A DNA stretch of 64,000 nt from Apostichopus japonicus (lineage: Eukaryota; Echinodermata; Holothuroidea; Aspidochirotida; Stichopodidae). Within the stretch, counting starts at the first letter, position 1; the number at the start of each line of letters is the position of its first letter. The position numbers and the translations under genes are program-made. Of the stretch, positions 36,782 through 51,059 are shown one piece after another. Below the pieces are notes generated by a model, which was given only the letters and a program-made list of their open reading frames with translations, made no database searches and was not told the origin of the DNA. Location of the stretch: NCBI RefSeq assembly GCF_037975245.1, contig NC_092569.1, positions 16,939,501 through 17,003,500 of the forward strand. Reading direction: 5' to 3'.

Positions 36782-37943
36782 GTTGTTAAATTTTGATGTC
36801 TCACAGCCAGATCGCATTGTACTTGTACGTTGTGATTTACCGTCTGTCAGTTGTAACATAGAAGTATTCAAAGGCATCCATCCACTATGGAAACTTCCAG
36901 TCGGTCAAGAAAGGGGGATTCGTTACGTCACGTTGCCGAGATATCTATACATTGTACGGGAATTTGCAATTTACATGTTTGTAGATGACTTGTGTGTATT
37001 CAATGTATAGAAGTGTGGGTTGAGTATAACAAGATTATGCTCAATTCTTTTATAAGACACTTAACCATACGTCTTTAAGTGTCACAAAAAGCAGCTCTTA
37101 CGAAATATGGTGTAGAATTTTGTCATTCAGTTGATCCTAGATCAATTGAAAAGTTGAACAATGTAAGGAAACAACAATGAAATTCCATTTTATTTAAACT
37201 TGAGTTGCCACAGTCTATACTATCAGCATGCAAAATTGCTAAATTTACGGTACTCAATTGGTATACAAGCTTTACTAAATTTATTCAAATCATTTCGTGG
37301 AATCAACCTCCTCTACTCTATCCATTTATTGATTTATTGAGTGTTTCCCTACATAACATTTCGGGGACGAAGCTGCGAAGGTGCATTAAGAAGATTTGGA
37401 GTTCTACTACAAAATTTATGATAGATGATCGAAAAAATATCGTTTCCCATTTAACAACGTAAACATGTTCCTTAGATCCTTCCCCATAACGAATGTAAGC
37501 CAAATTTTGTGCTGGTGCCCCATCTAAAATTTGAAAGCGATACAGAGGATAGAGCAAGGGCGCAACCACGCACCCATTTGGTGTTTTCAATCCCCAGAAG
37601 AAACCTGGAGGACCAACCAACCCATCTCTATTGGCACACAGACAATTACAACATATCCTGAAGTATTCCTTTAATAGTAAATATATGCAGTCGAAAACCC
37701 TTCAATACTTTTTTTTGTGCAAAGTTGCAAAATATTGCACCGTGTTGCATCTAAGGATCCTCGATTTTACCAAAAAAATCCCAAAGGAAGGTGACAAACG
37801 TCCCCTTTGAACCACTCTGGACCACCAAAAGTAATATCCTCCCACTACAAAAAATATCCTTGCGCCGCTAGGTTAGAACCTTAATCGCATCATGAAACTT
37901 TAGTTGTCGGACTCTTAGAGTGGTGACAAAATTTGTTTTGTTC
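36782..37943. other. Upstream flank of pseudogene E
   Basis: Matches 14048-15270 upstream of gene B, including a worn form of the inverted repeat at 37056-37083 (arms of nine bases). No gene seen. Confidence 0.5.
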
Positions 37944-38503
37944 TACGGAGAGCCAAACGTTTCATAAATGTCGCAGAAGAAAGTGAAGTGTCCAAGTTAA
38001 TATATATATATGTCCAATTCGATATCAACATGTTACAATTCGATATCAACATGTTACAATTCCATATGAACATGTCGAAACAAAATACAATATGAATTGC
38101 GTCTATCAATATGTCAAATTCAACATCAGCATGTCGAAAACTTGTAACAGCATGACACGTACTAAACTGGTCATGTCAACATTGCTTGCTAGATACAATA
38201 TTGATGTCGTGCTATAATTTTGGAACGTCGGCGCGCGCCAACGTTTCGTTAATGCCCAAAACTGTATATATATGTCGAGATTTATATGAGAATGTCCAAA
38301 ACTTGTGTCAGCATGTTGAGAGAAGGAAATAAAATATTCAAGCCACAGGGATCACGTTGATGACATATTGGTATTTTGTTTCGACATGTTCATATGGAAT
38401 TGTAACATGTTGAATTGGACATATATAGGCTATATATATATATATATTAACTTGGACACTTCACTTTCTTTTTCGACATTTATGGAACGTTTGGCACTCC
38501 GTA
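37944..38503. mobile_element. Non-autonomous inverted-repeat element (MITE/foldback type), 560 bp
   Basis: The left end TACGGAGAGCCAAACGTTTC and the right end, read backwards, TACGGAGTGCCAAACGTTCC form terminal inverted repeats. These extend imperfectly for about 150 bases on each side (through GAAAGTGAAGTGTCCAAG and a TA run). The flanks TTGTTC at 37938-37943 and 38504-38509 look like a 6-bp target duplication. The matching site upstream of gene B (near 15268) is empty (TTTGTTTGTTCCCTC). The inside is made largely of short degenerate units with ATGTC or ACATGTT and a GC-rich GGCGCGCGCC core. It has no coding capacity. Confidence 0.85.
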
Positions 38504-40770
38504 TTGTTCCCTCACACCATATAACGCTGGCTACCTGCTTTCTTGGATACTATCAATTATATAACCCTTAAACATCATACAACAAGTGTGCTTGCACCTT
38601 GCTAGATTGTGTACAACTGAACCCTATCCGTGTATTGTCCTGTCGCGCTTAGGCTATACATGATCGCATCGATATCACCAAAGCGAAAATTCGCAGCTTC
38701 GACAACACAAAATATGTAGCTAGATACCAACATCTGCATACGTGCATAGTAATATTGCACTATCGTTTATGCTACTTTTATATATGCCAACGCCTGCAAA
38801 CTGGCATACTTACATTGTAAAATATATTTACTTAACAGCCGTGAAATTAACTATGTTTTCCAAAATATATTGCATATTTGAAATTTATAAATTTGTCTCT
38901 CTTCAATCGTGATTTACTCTTACGTTCCTTACATTGTACAGATTATTGTTTTGGAAAAGTTCATAATAAGCGGAAAGAATTACAAGCGTAAACAAATAAA
39001 AACTTCCGAACAATAACAGTGGTATTTTAACTAGTATATGTTGAAGTCTAGACACATCTTTACGGTATCTAGAAAATGTTTCTTCCCGGTGTGCCGTGTA
39101 ATTGCGTTAATTCGTTCAGGCTCTTAGGATATGAAAACCGAATGATAAAATACGCAACGAGGCCAAAAGAAATCGCTAAAATATCTCCGTGATCAATTTG
39201 ATTAAACTATACTCAACCAAAGAGAACGTTATACGCCACCTATCACCATGATTCTTTGATCCATTGAATGCATATTTAAGAGTTTTGTAGTAAATTTTCG
39301 AGCGCTTGTTACTTAATTAACATTTGCAGTACTTTGGTCCTACAATTGGGATAGCCAGATCGCAGTTGAGCATTTAATGTACCCCACCCCCCCCCCTCAC
39401 CACACACACACACACAAATAACTTTACTCTGCAGTGAGTATGCGGAACGCGAAAAAAAAGTAAAACATGTTTCTTCCTGTTAACTGGTAACAAAAATCTT
39501 GAAAATCATCTCTGAATGAGAAAACCGTATTTTCCTCATCCGACGGCACGCTTTTTCCTCCGTACTACAGTCTGTTTGGATGTGTTAAACTAACCCAACA
39601 GAGTAGAGCCAGTACTGCTGAATAAAGTCACTCATTGCAAGATGAAGACGGGCACAAGACATGAAACTACCCACAAACTAAACGTGCAGTTTCATTTGTA
39701 ATTATAACATAACATAATATTAATTGTTTGCATATGCTAGTATGAGAATAAGTATATATTTTAAATTCATATGGTGTATAGCTCCATTGTTTTAGTTGTA
39801 CCTTACTTTTGATAAATCTGACGAGAAACAAAAAAAAAAATGCAAATAAAATGAAGCATTGACTGAAACATCCAATATATTACAAGTGATGGACAATTAC
39901 TCATCAAAAAATCGCCGACCTAAGGTAGTACACACCACAAATATCGATTTAAATGGGGACTTCACACGAAATACCGTTATGCAACATTTCATTATAATCA
40001 AAGTAATAATATTACATATTTGATGTCATTGATATGACTTTTACGAGACTTATTTAAGACCCCTTTAAGATCACATTCTGGTTCTTGTGATTATTGTCTT
40101 TAAGAGGTGCAATGAACTTGTTTCTTTAGCTAGGCCTTCATTAAAACGCCTACCATTAAAATTCCATATGTGCTTACTTTACATGTATCCAGTGGTGTAA
40201 TTCACAGTTAACTGTTTTCAGTAATATTAAAATTAAAAAAAAAATATACACACAAACACAAATGTTTAAACTACTTGGTAGTATATGTTTATCCTATTTT
40301 CAACCTCCCATGTCTGGAAGAATGTTCGGCATGTCTTTTACTGCCGCGAAACATTTGGAACCAAGAGCCGAATACCTTTCACTAACGCAATACCTTCAAA
40401 CGTTAAAAAAAGAAAGGTGTAAATTGTTAGAATGAAACAATGGACTGTCGTCAACCTACAATATAATATGTCATCCCTGTAGGAGTCTACATCTACAACG
40501 GTCGCGAATCGGTGTCTTACACGTGAGTATGTATTTCCGTGAAATCACGTGCACGCTAGTGAAAGTTCAAAAAACAATCAATAACATTTCAATATCTGAT
40601 TGACGGATACCTGTTGATCCATCTCGACGAACACCATCAGCTTATTGTATTAGAAAACTTTAAATAAACTATATAAAATGCGATATAGAATGAGCTTACA
40701 GTAAACTTGTCAATTTATCAGAAAGAAACATCAAGTCATCCGTCGTTTCTCGAAGCAAAAATCAGTTCAG
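38504..40770. other. Rest of the divergent interval between pseudogene E and gene F
   Basis: 38504-39075 matches the far upstream flank of gene B, and 39085-40770 matches the upstream flank of gene C. The 4.2 kb present between B and C is absent at the junction near 39075. C-rich and CA-repeat DNA lies at 39383-39416. No gene is recognised. Confidence 0.55.
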
Positions 40771-40776
40771 TATAAT
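40771..40776 (+). promoter_or_regulatory. TATA-like box of gene F
   Basis: TATAAT, 70 bases before the ATG at 40841, same context and distance as in gene C. Confidence 0.45.
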
Positions 40777-40840
40777 TTTGGGAACCATTGATACGTTCTA
40801 CCCGAGCTGTCATTCCTGATCTTCTTCGAAAGTCATAAGG

Positions 40841-43800
40841 ATGGAGTTTCTCTTGCTTGTAAGCGCAGTTTTTGCATTTTCGTGTACAACGATTGTCAAC
40901 GTTGCGTCGTCAGATCAAACGGTGAGTTACATAATCTAGAATAGTATTTGATTTTCCATCATATGAAATTTCTACATATATTTTTCAAGATCCAAATAGT
41001 TTGTAATTATTGTATTTACAAGAGAAGGTGTTCTAGATAATGTATAGAAGGAATATGATTATTGGTTGATACGAACGATAACGTTTCACTTTTCAAAAGT
41101 TGTTTTATTCACAATGTTGAAGGCATAGTAAATGATCTTTATATTACAACTCATAGGGCAAAACAGATTGTTACTATCTGAATGTGAATAGCATTAGAGT
41201 AATTGATTTTTTTCCTTTCATTCATTTAATTCAAACAAAAGAAAAATGGAAAATTCTATTATTTACTCTAAAAGTAGTTTGTACCGTTTACACCAATTGC
41301 CATTATTGCTTTTTCTTCACTTTGTGCATTTGTTCGTATGTTAAATGTAACACATTTTGTCCACATATTTTTTTCTTAACAATAAAAGAATATATTGTAT
41401 TCATTAACAGAGTACCGCAAATTAATAAAATTCAACCTAAGATATCGTGAACATATAATTTTACGTAAAGCACACATTGAGATTGACACATTGAAATGTC
41501 AAAAAATGTTCACATGTTTAAAATATATATATTTATACCTAGATTTTCTTAAGTTACCATTACTACTAATATTCCATAGTCGAACAAATGTATTTACTTT
41601 CATTTGTTTACTAAAATGTACCGTTCATATCCCTATTAAACTTAGCAAGAGCAAGGAGGATTTAGATGAAAACATTTTTTGCTATTGTTTCTTGATTCAC
41701 GCAAAGAAAGCTTTATATGGTTGTATAAATTTCATATTAATTTATGTAATGAGTCAAATGATGTATTTATCTCAAAAATAAGACATTGCTTTCATTTGTT
41801 CATTAAAAAAAAAAGCCTCGTGCATTTCCTAGTAGAGTTAGAAACAAATAAGTTCACTTCTTGTCTTATATATAAATAAAGTTATGTTTTCATGGTTTTC
41901 ATCTAAATTATTTTATATAAATTCTCTGATGATTCCAGTAACAACTTTAACGACGTAAACTCAACTTTCGGTTAAAATCACTATAAACAATTTTTTGAAT
42001 AAAATAGTCGGACTAGAAAGAAGTAAAATAATTATAATGACTCTTTACAAATGATAACCAAAATATCATGTTAACTCATCTCCATTATATCGTTAGCAAT
42101 ATGTTGATATACGTTTATTTGCTAGAAATATGTTTCCTATGAACTGGTGTTCACGGCCATCATGAACTCAGCATACAACTGGCTGAATATTGGGTTGATA
42201 AACTTGTTCTATGGTAATATAAGTTGTCGACAAAATAGTTGAAAGAGTAAGCAATTACCAACCTCAGATGTAAACAGTAATCTGGGAAAAAATATTCAGT
42301 TGTAACATTATGTTTATTTCAATCATACCAGAATACTAATTAGCGAGATCGTCATCGAACTGGCTAAATTCAACTTATTGTTACGAATAACATTTACATA
42401 TTTAGTCGTTGGATACATATTATGCATTATGTCATCCACTTTGCTAATTAAAATACAACAACGAAACTTAGAAAAGAGCGACAGTATCAAATTTGTATGG
42501 GGTTTCCTGAAAGCCATTTTCTTTTATTCTTTGATTCTTTCAAAATGTGGGACGTAAAATATACTTTTTGTCTCTGAGGCCTCTCTTGGAAGAGTTAGAG
42601 AGAGTGATAATATTGTTATAAAAGTGCTCAAATAATTGTTAAGAAGATATAAATGAATACCTGGATCAGGGATAAGGCTGATGGGCCGGTAATATAATGG
42701 ATCGGATTTGGAGTTAGTACACTACATTGTTTTCCAAGAGGATTGAGTTGTAAAGTATCTTACTCTGATGAGGTTACGCAATGATAATTAATAGTGCTAA
42801 CAATTTGACGTTACTGACTTTATCTCTCTCTAGATTTTTAGCATACAGACAAATGGATAAGTTCTATAACCATACTAATGGGCACAAAAATATCGTTTTT
42901 AAACATGCTAGTATCCTGAAAAGTTAGGGCGAAATGTGAAATAACAAAATTTACAATGATTATGTCTTTAAAACAGACTACTAGTAGTTACATTCAACAA
43001 GCTCGATCTTGTTAACGTTTAACACCATGGATAAACGTGAACGGTGCTTCTTCGAATTTGTCAATATTCAATAAAGTTACACTTGTAAGATTTCTCTATG
43101 GACATTTTAAGTATATATCACTCAATTGATCAATGTATTCATTTTGTAAGGCTACCACCGGATCAATGTAGTCTTCAAACAAAGGTAACAGAAAGTTATG
43201 TTAGGATGCAAAGAACGAATTTGGTTGCATTGACAATAATGTTCGCACGTTTAATAACGGTCAGGTGTATCTCACGATTTCCACTATGAGAGAACACGTG
43301 CATTGTTTTTTTTCCATATCTACAAGATATCATATATTATTTATTTGCAGAGTAATCATCAGCACAGCCTGCCTTCAACTACAGATGACACTCAAAGTGA
43401 GATATATGTTACTTTTTATAAGTTACTTTATTTATGTTTACAGTACGTTTAATTTTGCTTAGGTGAGAAACACTATTTTTTTTCAGTAATTGAGAGTACA
43501 TGATGCTACAAATTTAATCATCATGTTATATCTCAATATAGCAATGCTCTTGGCAATGCAAAGAGGCAAGAGCAGTTGAAAACGGCAGCTTAGCTAAGTT
43601 TAATATTATAATTAATTTACACATGTGAGAGACATATTAACCAAGTGGCTAAACCTTGATTAACATAAATAATAAAAATAATAAGAAAAACATATCGAAT
43701 TAACGAGAGTCAATAACATGCAAGGCGTTTTTCCTATTAGTCAAACTGTATTTGGACGACGTCCTTGTCAAGAAATTCTTTTCGGTTTAATGTCCAAAAC

Positions 43801-46800
43801 AAGTGGAAATTAAAATGTGCATTTAACGGTATGTTTTTGAGATATTCATTGTGAGGATTATAACTTAATTCAAATATATCCATTTTTTGCAATTATTATT
43901 ATCACCTGCAAAATTAGTGCAGAAATTATGTCGCTTTTCTTACAGGTGGATCGTATTTCTTTTATCAAAGTTCTGAATATCCCAAGGACTGTCGAGATGT
44001 CCTACGTCAGTGTTGTACATCAAGTTCCAGTGGAGTATACCTCATCAAACCAGATGGTTATAAAGAACCATTTGAAGTATTCTGCAACAACGATGTAGAC
44101 ACAGGAGGATGGACGGTACGTCCATGACTATTTCAAACAAATGCTGCCAAGAGTTTGCTTTAAAATAAGTGTCGTGCTGCTATTTTCGGAGATACATAAT
44201 GCATGTCAATTTTTCAAACAATTTGATGATTAATTTATCACTGTAATATATTACAGTTGAAATATTTACTTAGCTATCAATATGTAACTATTGTGTAACT
44301 ATTTGGATTTCATTAGTACATATTTTTTGTAAAAATATTTGGTTTCTCATGAAGATGAAATGAAATGGATTTGTAAAGAGAAGCAAACATAGTTTTATCT
44401 CAGTTACCAAGATGACATAATTGTTGCATTCATATCATAACACTGAACGTGAACAATTATTTTTACAGAGAGTTATGAGTATATAGTTTGACCAAACGAT
44501 GTCAATATTTTACCAATTTCACTAGCTATCAATTGCAACCACCAGAAAAAACAACAAGCAACAGGAATATGTATTAAAACTCGTTTCTTTATGTAGGTCA
44601 TTCAACGACGTGAGGGTGGCTTTGTGAATTTTAACAGGAGTTGGTCACAGTATGAAGATGGATTTGGATTCCTGTCCTCTGAGTTTTGGCTCGGGAATGA
44701 AAGGTTGTCGTATTTGACGAATCAGGAAGTGTATGAACTTCGTGTGGATATTACTCTTTATAATGGGTCAGCCTTGTATGCTATTTACAAAGGTTTCCGT
44801 ATCACTGACGGATGGAGTCAATATATGATATCCAGTATCGGAGTATTGGAAAGCAATTTAGGTAAGTGGTTGAGATGATTGATAAAGTCTTAAATCAAGA
44901 ACTACCGATCGTTTACATTCATCTCCAAGTATTTTACATTCGTTCCCATCAATACAATGCAAACACGTTTCCTTCGTTTGATCATTGTGTACACATTTTT
45001 ATTGCGTTATTTCTAGCCCGGAAATTCTGGTTTTGCCATATATATATATAATATAATATAAGAAATATTACATATTTGTTTCACATCCAGGCTCAGCACT
45101 GTCAACCTGTCCTTCGAATATGATCTACAACACCTGCAGTTGCCAAGCAACGTGCGATGATCCCAATGGAGCGGGTGGATGTAATAATAACTGCCTGGGT
45201 AGTGAAGGTTGTAACTGTCCTACAGGGTTCTTAATGCATGGAAGTGACTGCATCCCTACCAGTGACTGTGGTTGTTTCATAAGAGATGAGAACTTGGTTA
45301 TACCAGTGAGTGCATCATTTTATTTAACTATATATTACTATTGCGACTACTCACGAAAGCAATGACTATTTTTGGTCTAATATATTGTTACTGTTTTGTA
45401 TTTTAGAATGGGGAAACATATGTCAACGATGACTGCACACAGAAGTGTTCGTGCAGCAATAACCGATTAAGCTGTGAAGATGACTACATGTGCAGTGCTA
45501 ATGCCGTATGTGATATTAACGCTGGAGTGAGACATTGTTCTTGTAATGAAGGTTATGGAGGTGACGGACTAAGTTGTGAACCTTTATATGAAGACTGTAA
45601 AGGTCTTTACGACGCCGGCCATACACAAGATGGTGTTTATACAATCCTTCCGTCTGGATGGTCGGGTTCATCATTTAGTGTGTACTGTAAAATGGATAAT
45701 GGTGGAGGATGGACAGTAAGTCTTTTGTTCTTTCTGACTGTTGAAACGTGTTAAGAGGTATTAGTTTTAATTTTAGCAGATGATCTGTCTAATATTTATT
45801 ATCAAAATATACACTTCGCTACAGAAATTACATTTCCGAGTTATTTACAATATTTAAATTTACAAGATACAATTCGAATACATTATTGAAAATACTAAAG
45901 GAACTCTGAATAATAGTAAACTTACTCAGTCCAGAGTAATCTATAAAAGTAAGAGACAAGAACTTTACATACAAGCTTATTCTAATGCGTCCTCTAGAAC
46001 AGCTTATAAACACAAAATGAACTGCTTTGCTGTTTCATACGGTTAAATGTCATGCATTTACTGATATTGCATTATCAAAACTTACAATTTCTTTAAACCC
46101 ATTGATTGCTCGGTAATAAAAGGTTTTCACTTTTTTACACATTTGCTCACACACTTTCAGGTATTTCAACGTCGCACTGATAATTCTACTAGTTTCTATA
46201 AGGACTGGACATCTTACAAGGAAGGATTTGGTGACGGTGAAAACTTCTGGCTAGGTAATGAAAAGCTTCATTACATGACAAATCGGAAAAATTACAAGCT
46301 TCGCTTTGACGTCACTACCTCCGACGGGACACCTAAATATGCTGAATATCCAGAGTTTCAAGTTGAGTCTGAAAGCAACAACTACAGATTGAATAAACTC
46401 GGAGATAGGAGTAGTGGCAATACAGGTTTGTAAATGCTCTTCCTCTTCTCTTAGCCTTTCGGTTTCAAGAGTTTGGTGCGTATTATATTCATATAAAAGC
46501 ACGTGCTGGCTGATCATCTGCAATGTTTATAGTTAATACCCCTTCTGTGCATAACAAATGTAATCAATTTCAATAAACGATATGTAACCATTATGTGTAA
46601 TTCTTACGCTTCAAACATTAAACCCTGGAAGTACAGCTGTTTGAGGAAGAGCTGATATGGGTCAAGGGTCATGAGTTCGACACTGTTCTTTTCGTGTGAG
46701 AGAAAGCAGTGGCACATTGTTTTAATTTTAAACCGAGTTTTAATTTTACTTTCTCTCGATTTTTAACTGGTAATGAATTAATACCAGTTATCCTACACAA

Positions 46801-47954
46801 AAGTTACATTTAACCGGTTCGGGAGCTAAAGTTAGAGTCATCATGTAAAGGACGGGCTGATTATGTTAACACAGTAGCTTTGGAGTCTGCGTTAATTTAA
46901 CATACAACCATGAACATAGCCTGAAGCAATTTAGTTCATCACAATATTAATACAGTTATAAGTGTTTAACATTTGGCAGCTTGATTGATTAAAGTTAAGA
47001 CTCACAAAAGATTCGTTTTTCAATCATCTCGAAGCAGATGGAGATTAAACACTAAACAATTATGCTACATCAGATTCGTTGATAGCAAATTACAATCTTC
47101 ACACAAACTCATGATCGGAAAACGACTACAGCAAACGGCTGACATTTTCACAAGTGAAACATGCTTACACACAAACACACACCCTGCTCGAATCATCAAA
47201 CCGTACAAAACATACATGCATTATGAGATGCACACAAGAAAACTGACCTTACAAACATGATTCAATGGTCATTTGTATAGTATAATTAAGAATCCTATAC
47301 TAGTGTGTCATTCGAATAGTTAGATGTTTCCTGTCCACTATGTTATACCAAAATGGTAAATACTGGAATTATTCATTCAAATTATCACTAAAACTATGCG
47401 TAGTTCTCACAGCCACGTAACTGATACATATAGATCAAACAATACATTCAAATCTGAAGTAATATGCTAATACATAGTATAACATATTTAAATAAGAATA
47501 AGAATACCACTGCGTAAATTGCAGTAATGTCGACTTAAGGTAAACTATAATCTAAACTTATAGCAATTAGAAAACATTGGGATTATTTGTTACTGCACGT
47601 TACCGTAATCAATGTACCAACCGACTTTCCTGTTTTTGTCTTTCAGGTGGTAACTTTGTTAATTACAACAGAGGTAAACAATTCAGTACACATGACCGAG
47701 ACAACGATGCTTGCGGTAACTTCCACTGTGCACAGCTACATAGAAGCGGCTGGTGGCACTCTAATAATCATTGCTCTTATTGTTATAGTTCAAATTATTG
47801 TCATCATTTTCAATACAGCAGCAGCTGTCAATCAATTTGTACCGATGACAACCTCAATGGAGTCTATAACGGTGAACGGGGAACACAGATTTTCACTGAT
47901 TACATCTACAACTGTAACATCGGATCCGTCGAAATGAAAATTCGACCTTCGTGA
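40841..47954 (+). CDS. Gene F (plus type): secreted fibrinogen-related protein with TIL and EGF-like modules, 552 residues
   Basis: Exons are 40841-40921, 43351-43396, 43946-44115, 44597-44861, 45091-45305, 45407-45715, 46161-46425 and 47647-47954. The 1659 bases are open to a TGA, with the same phases as gene C. The signal peptide is MEFLLLVSAVFAFSCTTIV. Then follow the linker, fibrinogen domain 1 (QRREGGFVNFNRSWSQY, NERLSYLTN), the TIL domain, NGETYVNDDCTQKCSC, the EGF-like part and a full fibrinogen domain 2. Against gene C, substitutions include Q to L and S to C in the first fibrinogen exon, T to N in the TIL domain (which removes the NNT glycosylation site), and R to P and Q to K in domain 2. 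The last exon resembles gene A more than gene C in its loop and TQIFTD part, which points to gene conversion. Likely an extracellular lectin; ligand unknown. Confidence 0.9.
40922..43350. other. Intron 1 of gene F
   Basis: Almost the same as intron 1 of gene C apart from small indels (for example an added TA-rich stretch at 41519-41540). No independent gene. Confidence 0.6.
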
Positions 47955-49245
47955 GACGAGGAAACCTATACGGACCATCGGATTTTACTCACAACAACTG
48001 ATTTCAGAGCCTGAACACGAATTGAAAAGAAGAGTGGACGATCACTATGGAAAATTGGATGCTATGAAAGTCGACGTAGTACATATCACAGTCGTATCAG
48101 AAATATATGAATTATTTAAATCTAGTGAAAAGTTAATTTATTTATACACCGATAAACAGCAGTAGCAACGCATTTCCTTATGTTCGACAATAACGCTCGA
48201 AGAAACAGCGGTGCATATAAAACATGATGAAGCCATCTTAGAACAATTGAAGCATGTTATGATTTCCTCTTTTGTGTCACATATGAATAAATAAAAACAG
48301 ACATGTAATTTTCTTTATATGCGAAATGTTGTCTTAAATAAAAACGTTTAGTAGCAGCAAGTATCTTCTTTTGTTTTTACTAGAATACCGCTGAAATGAT
48401 GCTTTGTTTACGATACTATCGCAAATTCTAACATGGAGTCATTACAATGTATTCCTCAGTACAACAGGTATATTAAATTATTTGGTGGCCAATTGTTTTT
48501 AAAGAACTACTCATGATTTAGATTATCAGACTCAGATATCAAACACTTACGTTGCAACCGTGCCTGTTTTGTATTGACCGTGTGGTCAAACTTAAAAGAG
48601 GGCGCTGTCATATATTTCCTATCTATAGTACCGTTCGTGAAGGTATCGGGAGTTGAGCATCAGTTCTATAGCTAACAAAATTCGGTTCGTAGTTATTGGT
48701 AGAAGGAATCTTTGAAGTATGTATGGTCAAGCTTGCAAATCAAACTACCTGTCTAATCATTTTATCTTGGTGCTTTCTTGTGCACTTCTCTTTTGTTCGG
48801 TTAAACTGCATACGTGTTAACTTGAACTAATCAATCACACAGCGTGTTTTTAGGAAAGGTCACACGGCATCTTTGTATAACTGTCACGTCTTTTAACTGA
48901 TTTTGTTGACTCAAAGATCCTTAAACGTACATATAACGCACAGTATAGGACCGATATGACACTGCCCTCAATGTAAAATTGAAGGGCCCATTGGGGAATC
49001 AAGTTTTTATAATTGAGAAGTGAATTGTTCAGCCATGGTTCCCCTTTAAATACTAAAGTCACCCAAGATAGAGCATGTGCACGAAATACCAAACAACATG
49101 ATTCACCCTCAACCAACGTCCTTTCACAGTGAGACCCTAAACAGGTGATCGACAATTATTATGATAATTGGAGTATCACGAGGCCCTTCGAAAAGGAATA
49201 AATAATATACATGACACTGCCTATACGTTAAGAAACCTTCCAGAC
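47955..49245. other. 3' UTR and downstream flank of gene F
   Basis: Matches the flanks of genes A and C. A poly(A) signal AATAAA lies at 48286-48291, about 335 bases after the stop. No gene seen. Confidence 0.55.
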
Positions 49246-49674
49246 CAGGGTTTCTGTAACTTTATCCCCTCACAAACCCCATGTGGATATCAGAGTTGTC
49301 CACGAACCCCCAACGCTTCGACACCACCTGAGTCATCATTTTACTATAATGCGCATAAAGATCAAGTTCATAGTGTAATATTGTACTGTCATGCGTACAC
49401 CAACTTCACCAGAGTCTTGCGTGCTGTGTCTGTTTCATAATTCAGTTATTTATCACATGTATGGTACGGTACTTCTATGGCAAAATTTGCGTATGGAACG
49501 CGAAAACAGTTTTTCAATAGGTACGACTTTTGTACATTACTAAATTATATGATATATCAGACTTTATATCAACAAAAAGTACCCGAGTTTTGACTTTCAG
49601 AAACGTCTCACAAAACCCCTAGGATGGACTCACGCACCCCTGGGGGTTCATGCACCCCAGTGAGGGAACCCCTG
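49246..49674. mobile_element. Non-autonomous hAT-like element (MITE), 429 bp
   Basis: The ends are CAGGGTTTCTGTAAC on the left and, read backwards on the right, CAGGGGTTCCCTCACTGGGG, typical hAT-style termini. Flanking octamers TTCCAGAC (49238-49245) and ATCTAGAC (49675-49682) fit an 8-bp target duplication with two later changes. The matching empty site in the first unit (about 1879-1886) reads ATCTAGAC once. No transposase is encoded, so it would have been moved in trans. Confidence 0.87.
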
Positions 49675-50692
49675 ATCTAGACTAATCTACACATTGTTTG
49701 TCTGCAGATAATCTCAAATAGTTCCAACAAACATCACCCAAGTTACGTCCAGTCATGTAGCCAGACCGGACAATAAAAACCAAGGGGGAGGGGGAGTGGG
49801 GTAGAGGTGGCATTTACCACCCCGTAGAGATTACTTGTGAGAACAATGTTGTTTCTACCGGAATAAAAATATATCAACTCTTTTGTTAGTTTCTATTCAT
49901 GTGATACACTGCATGGAAGGAAATACGGGGTAGCTTTCATAAATAAATGCCTTTTAAAAAAATATTTTGAAGCGAAATTAGTAATCAGTACAGTCCCTCA
50001 TTGCGTTATCGATTGGAGATTCTGTACTTAAATCCGTACATTGGTCAGAATTCAAACTTGGAACGCAAATTTGCTGTAATAATTGTTTATGTGGGTGGTT
50101 GGTTGGGAGGAGATGTGAGATGGGGGAGGGAAATGAGATGTAAAATACAATATTTATTATCAACATAGGCCATTGGCTTCTATGTTTTATGTCTGTCGAT
50201 GTACACTTTGAACGTACGAAAAATACATTTAATAAAAAAACGTTTGCAATTGTAGAAATGAATGTCATTCACCATTGGATATGACAAACCGCTTTATAGT
50301 AACCTTAAAAGTTGATTCTTAAATACGCAAAACTAACATGTTTACCATGCATCGTGTGTTGACTATAGACAAGGAAAGTAGTAACGTTAAATATAAGGAC
50401 AATTTGTAAACATGTTCGAAGAAAAATTTGTCATGATCCCGAGGTTAAGAGCATTACAGCTAAGACATATTGTTCACAAATATTTTCATTGGTGACTGAA
50501 GGCTGAGAGTAACTAAGAAACATTGTAGATAAATTTAAGGTATGATTTGTTCTTCTTTATGAACATGTTTTTTTCGTTGGTCTTCAGTTACCGGCTAGGC
50601 TATAAAGCTAGTGTAAGATGCAGTAGGTTAAACTGTATAATTAAAAATAAACCATTTTGGCCTCAATTAGGCTGATTGGCGTTTATTTACAG
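49675..50692. other. Continuation of the flank downstream of gene F
   Basis: Resumes collinearity with 1887-2694 of the first unit after the inserted element. G-rich run at 49783-49805. Nothing else recognised. Confidence 0.5.
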
Positions 50693-50869
50693 GTGATTCA
50701 TATTTGTTTTAGCAAAGTTTTGAATATTTAAAGATTGCTGAGATGTTTAACGTCAGTGTTCTACGTCCAACTCTGTGAAATATACATTATCAAGCCAGAC
50801 GGCTTGAAGAACCATTTGTATTTTCTGTAGCGTCTATGTTGGCAAAGACGGACGGGGGGGGGGGGAGTT
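50693..50869 (+). pseudogene. Decayed fibrinogen exon (first-half type), copy 3
   Basis: After an acceptor-like TTTACAG the sequence follows the same relic as at 2695 and 30529 (GCAAAGTTTTGAATAT, TCAAGCCAGACGG), with frame breaks and an oligo-G expansion at about 50856-50866 where the Trp-Thr end of the exon should be. Confidence 0.75.
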
Positions 50870-51059
50870 TTACGTCCATGACTTGTAAGTTGTTTAAGTA
50901 TATGCGGAACTGCGACAAAACTAAAATATTGTCAGGTCAGCTCATACCTTGCTTTTATTTCCCTAATAAAATTCATATATTGATTGCTATTGAAACATCT
51001 TGCACCAAGAATATGCATTTTCAATGTATTATGTTACTATTATATGCAATAAAACTAAT

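Noticed and set aside
49168-49440. Frame inside the inserted element downstream of gene F
   Set aside because: It starts in flanking DNA and crosses the element border, with no transposase-like motif.
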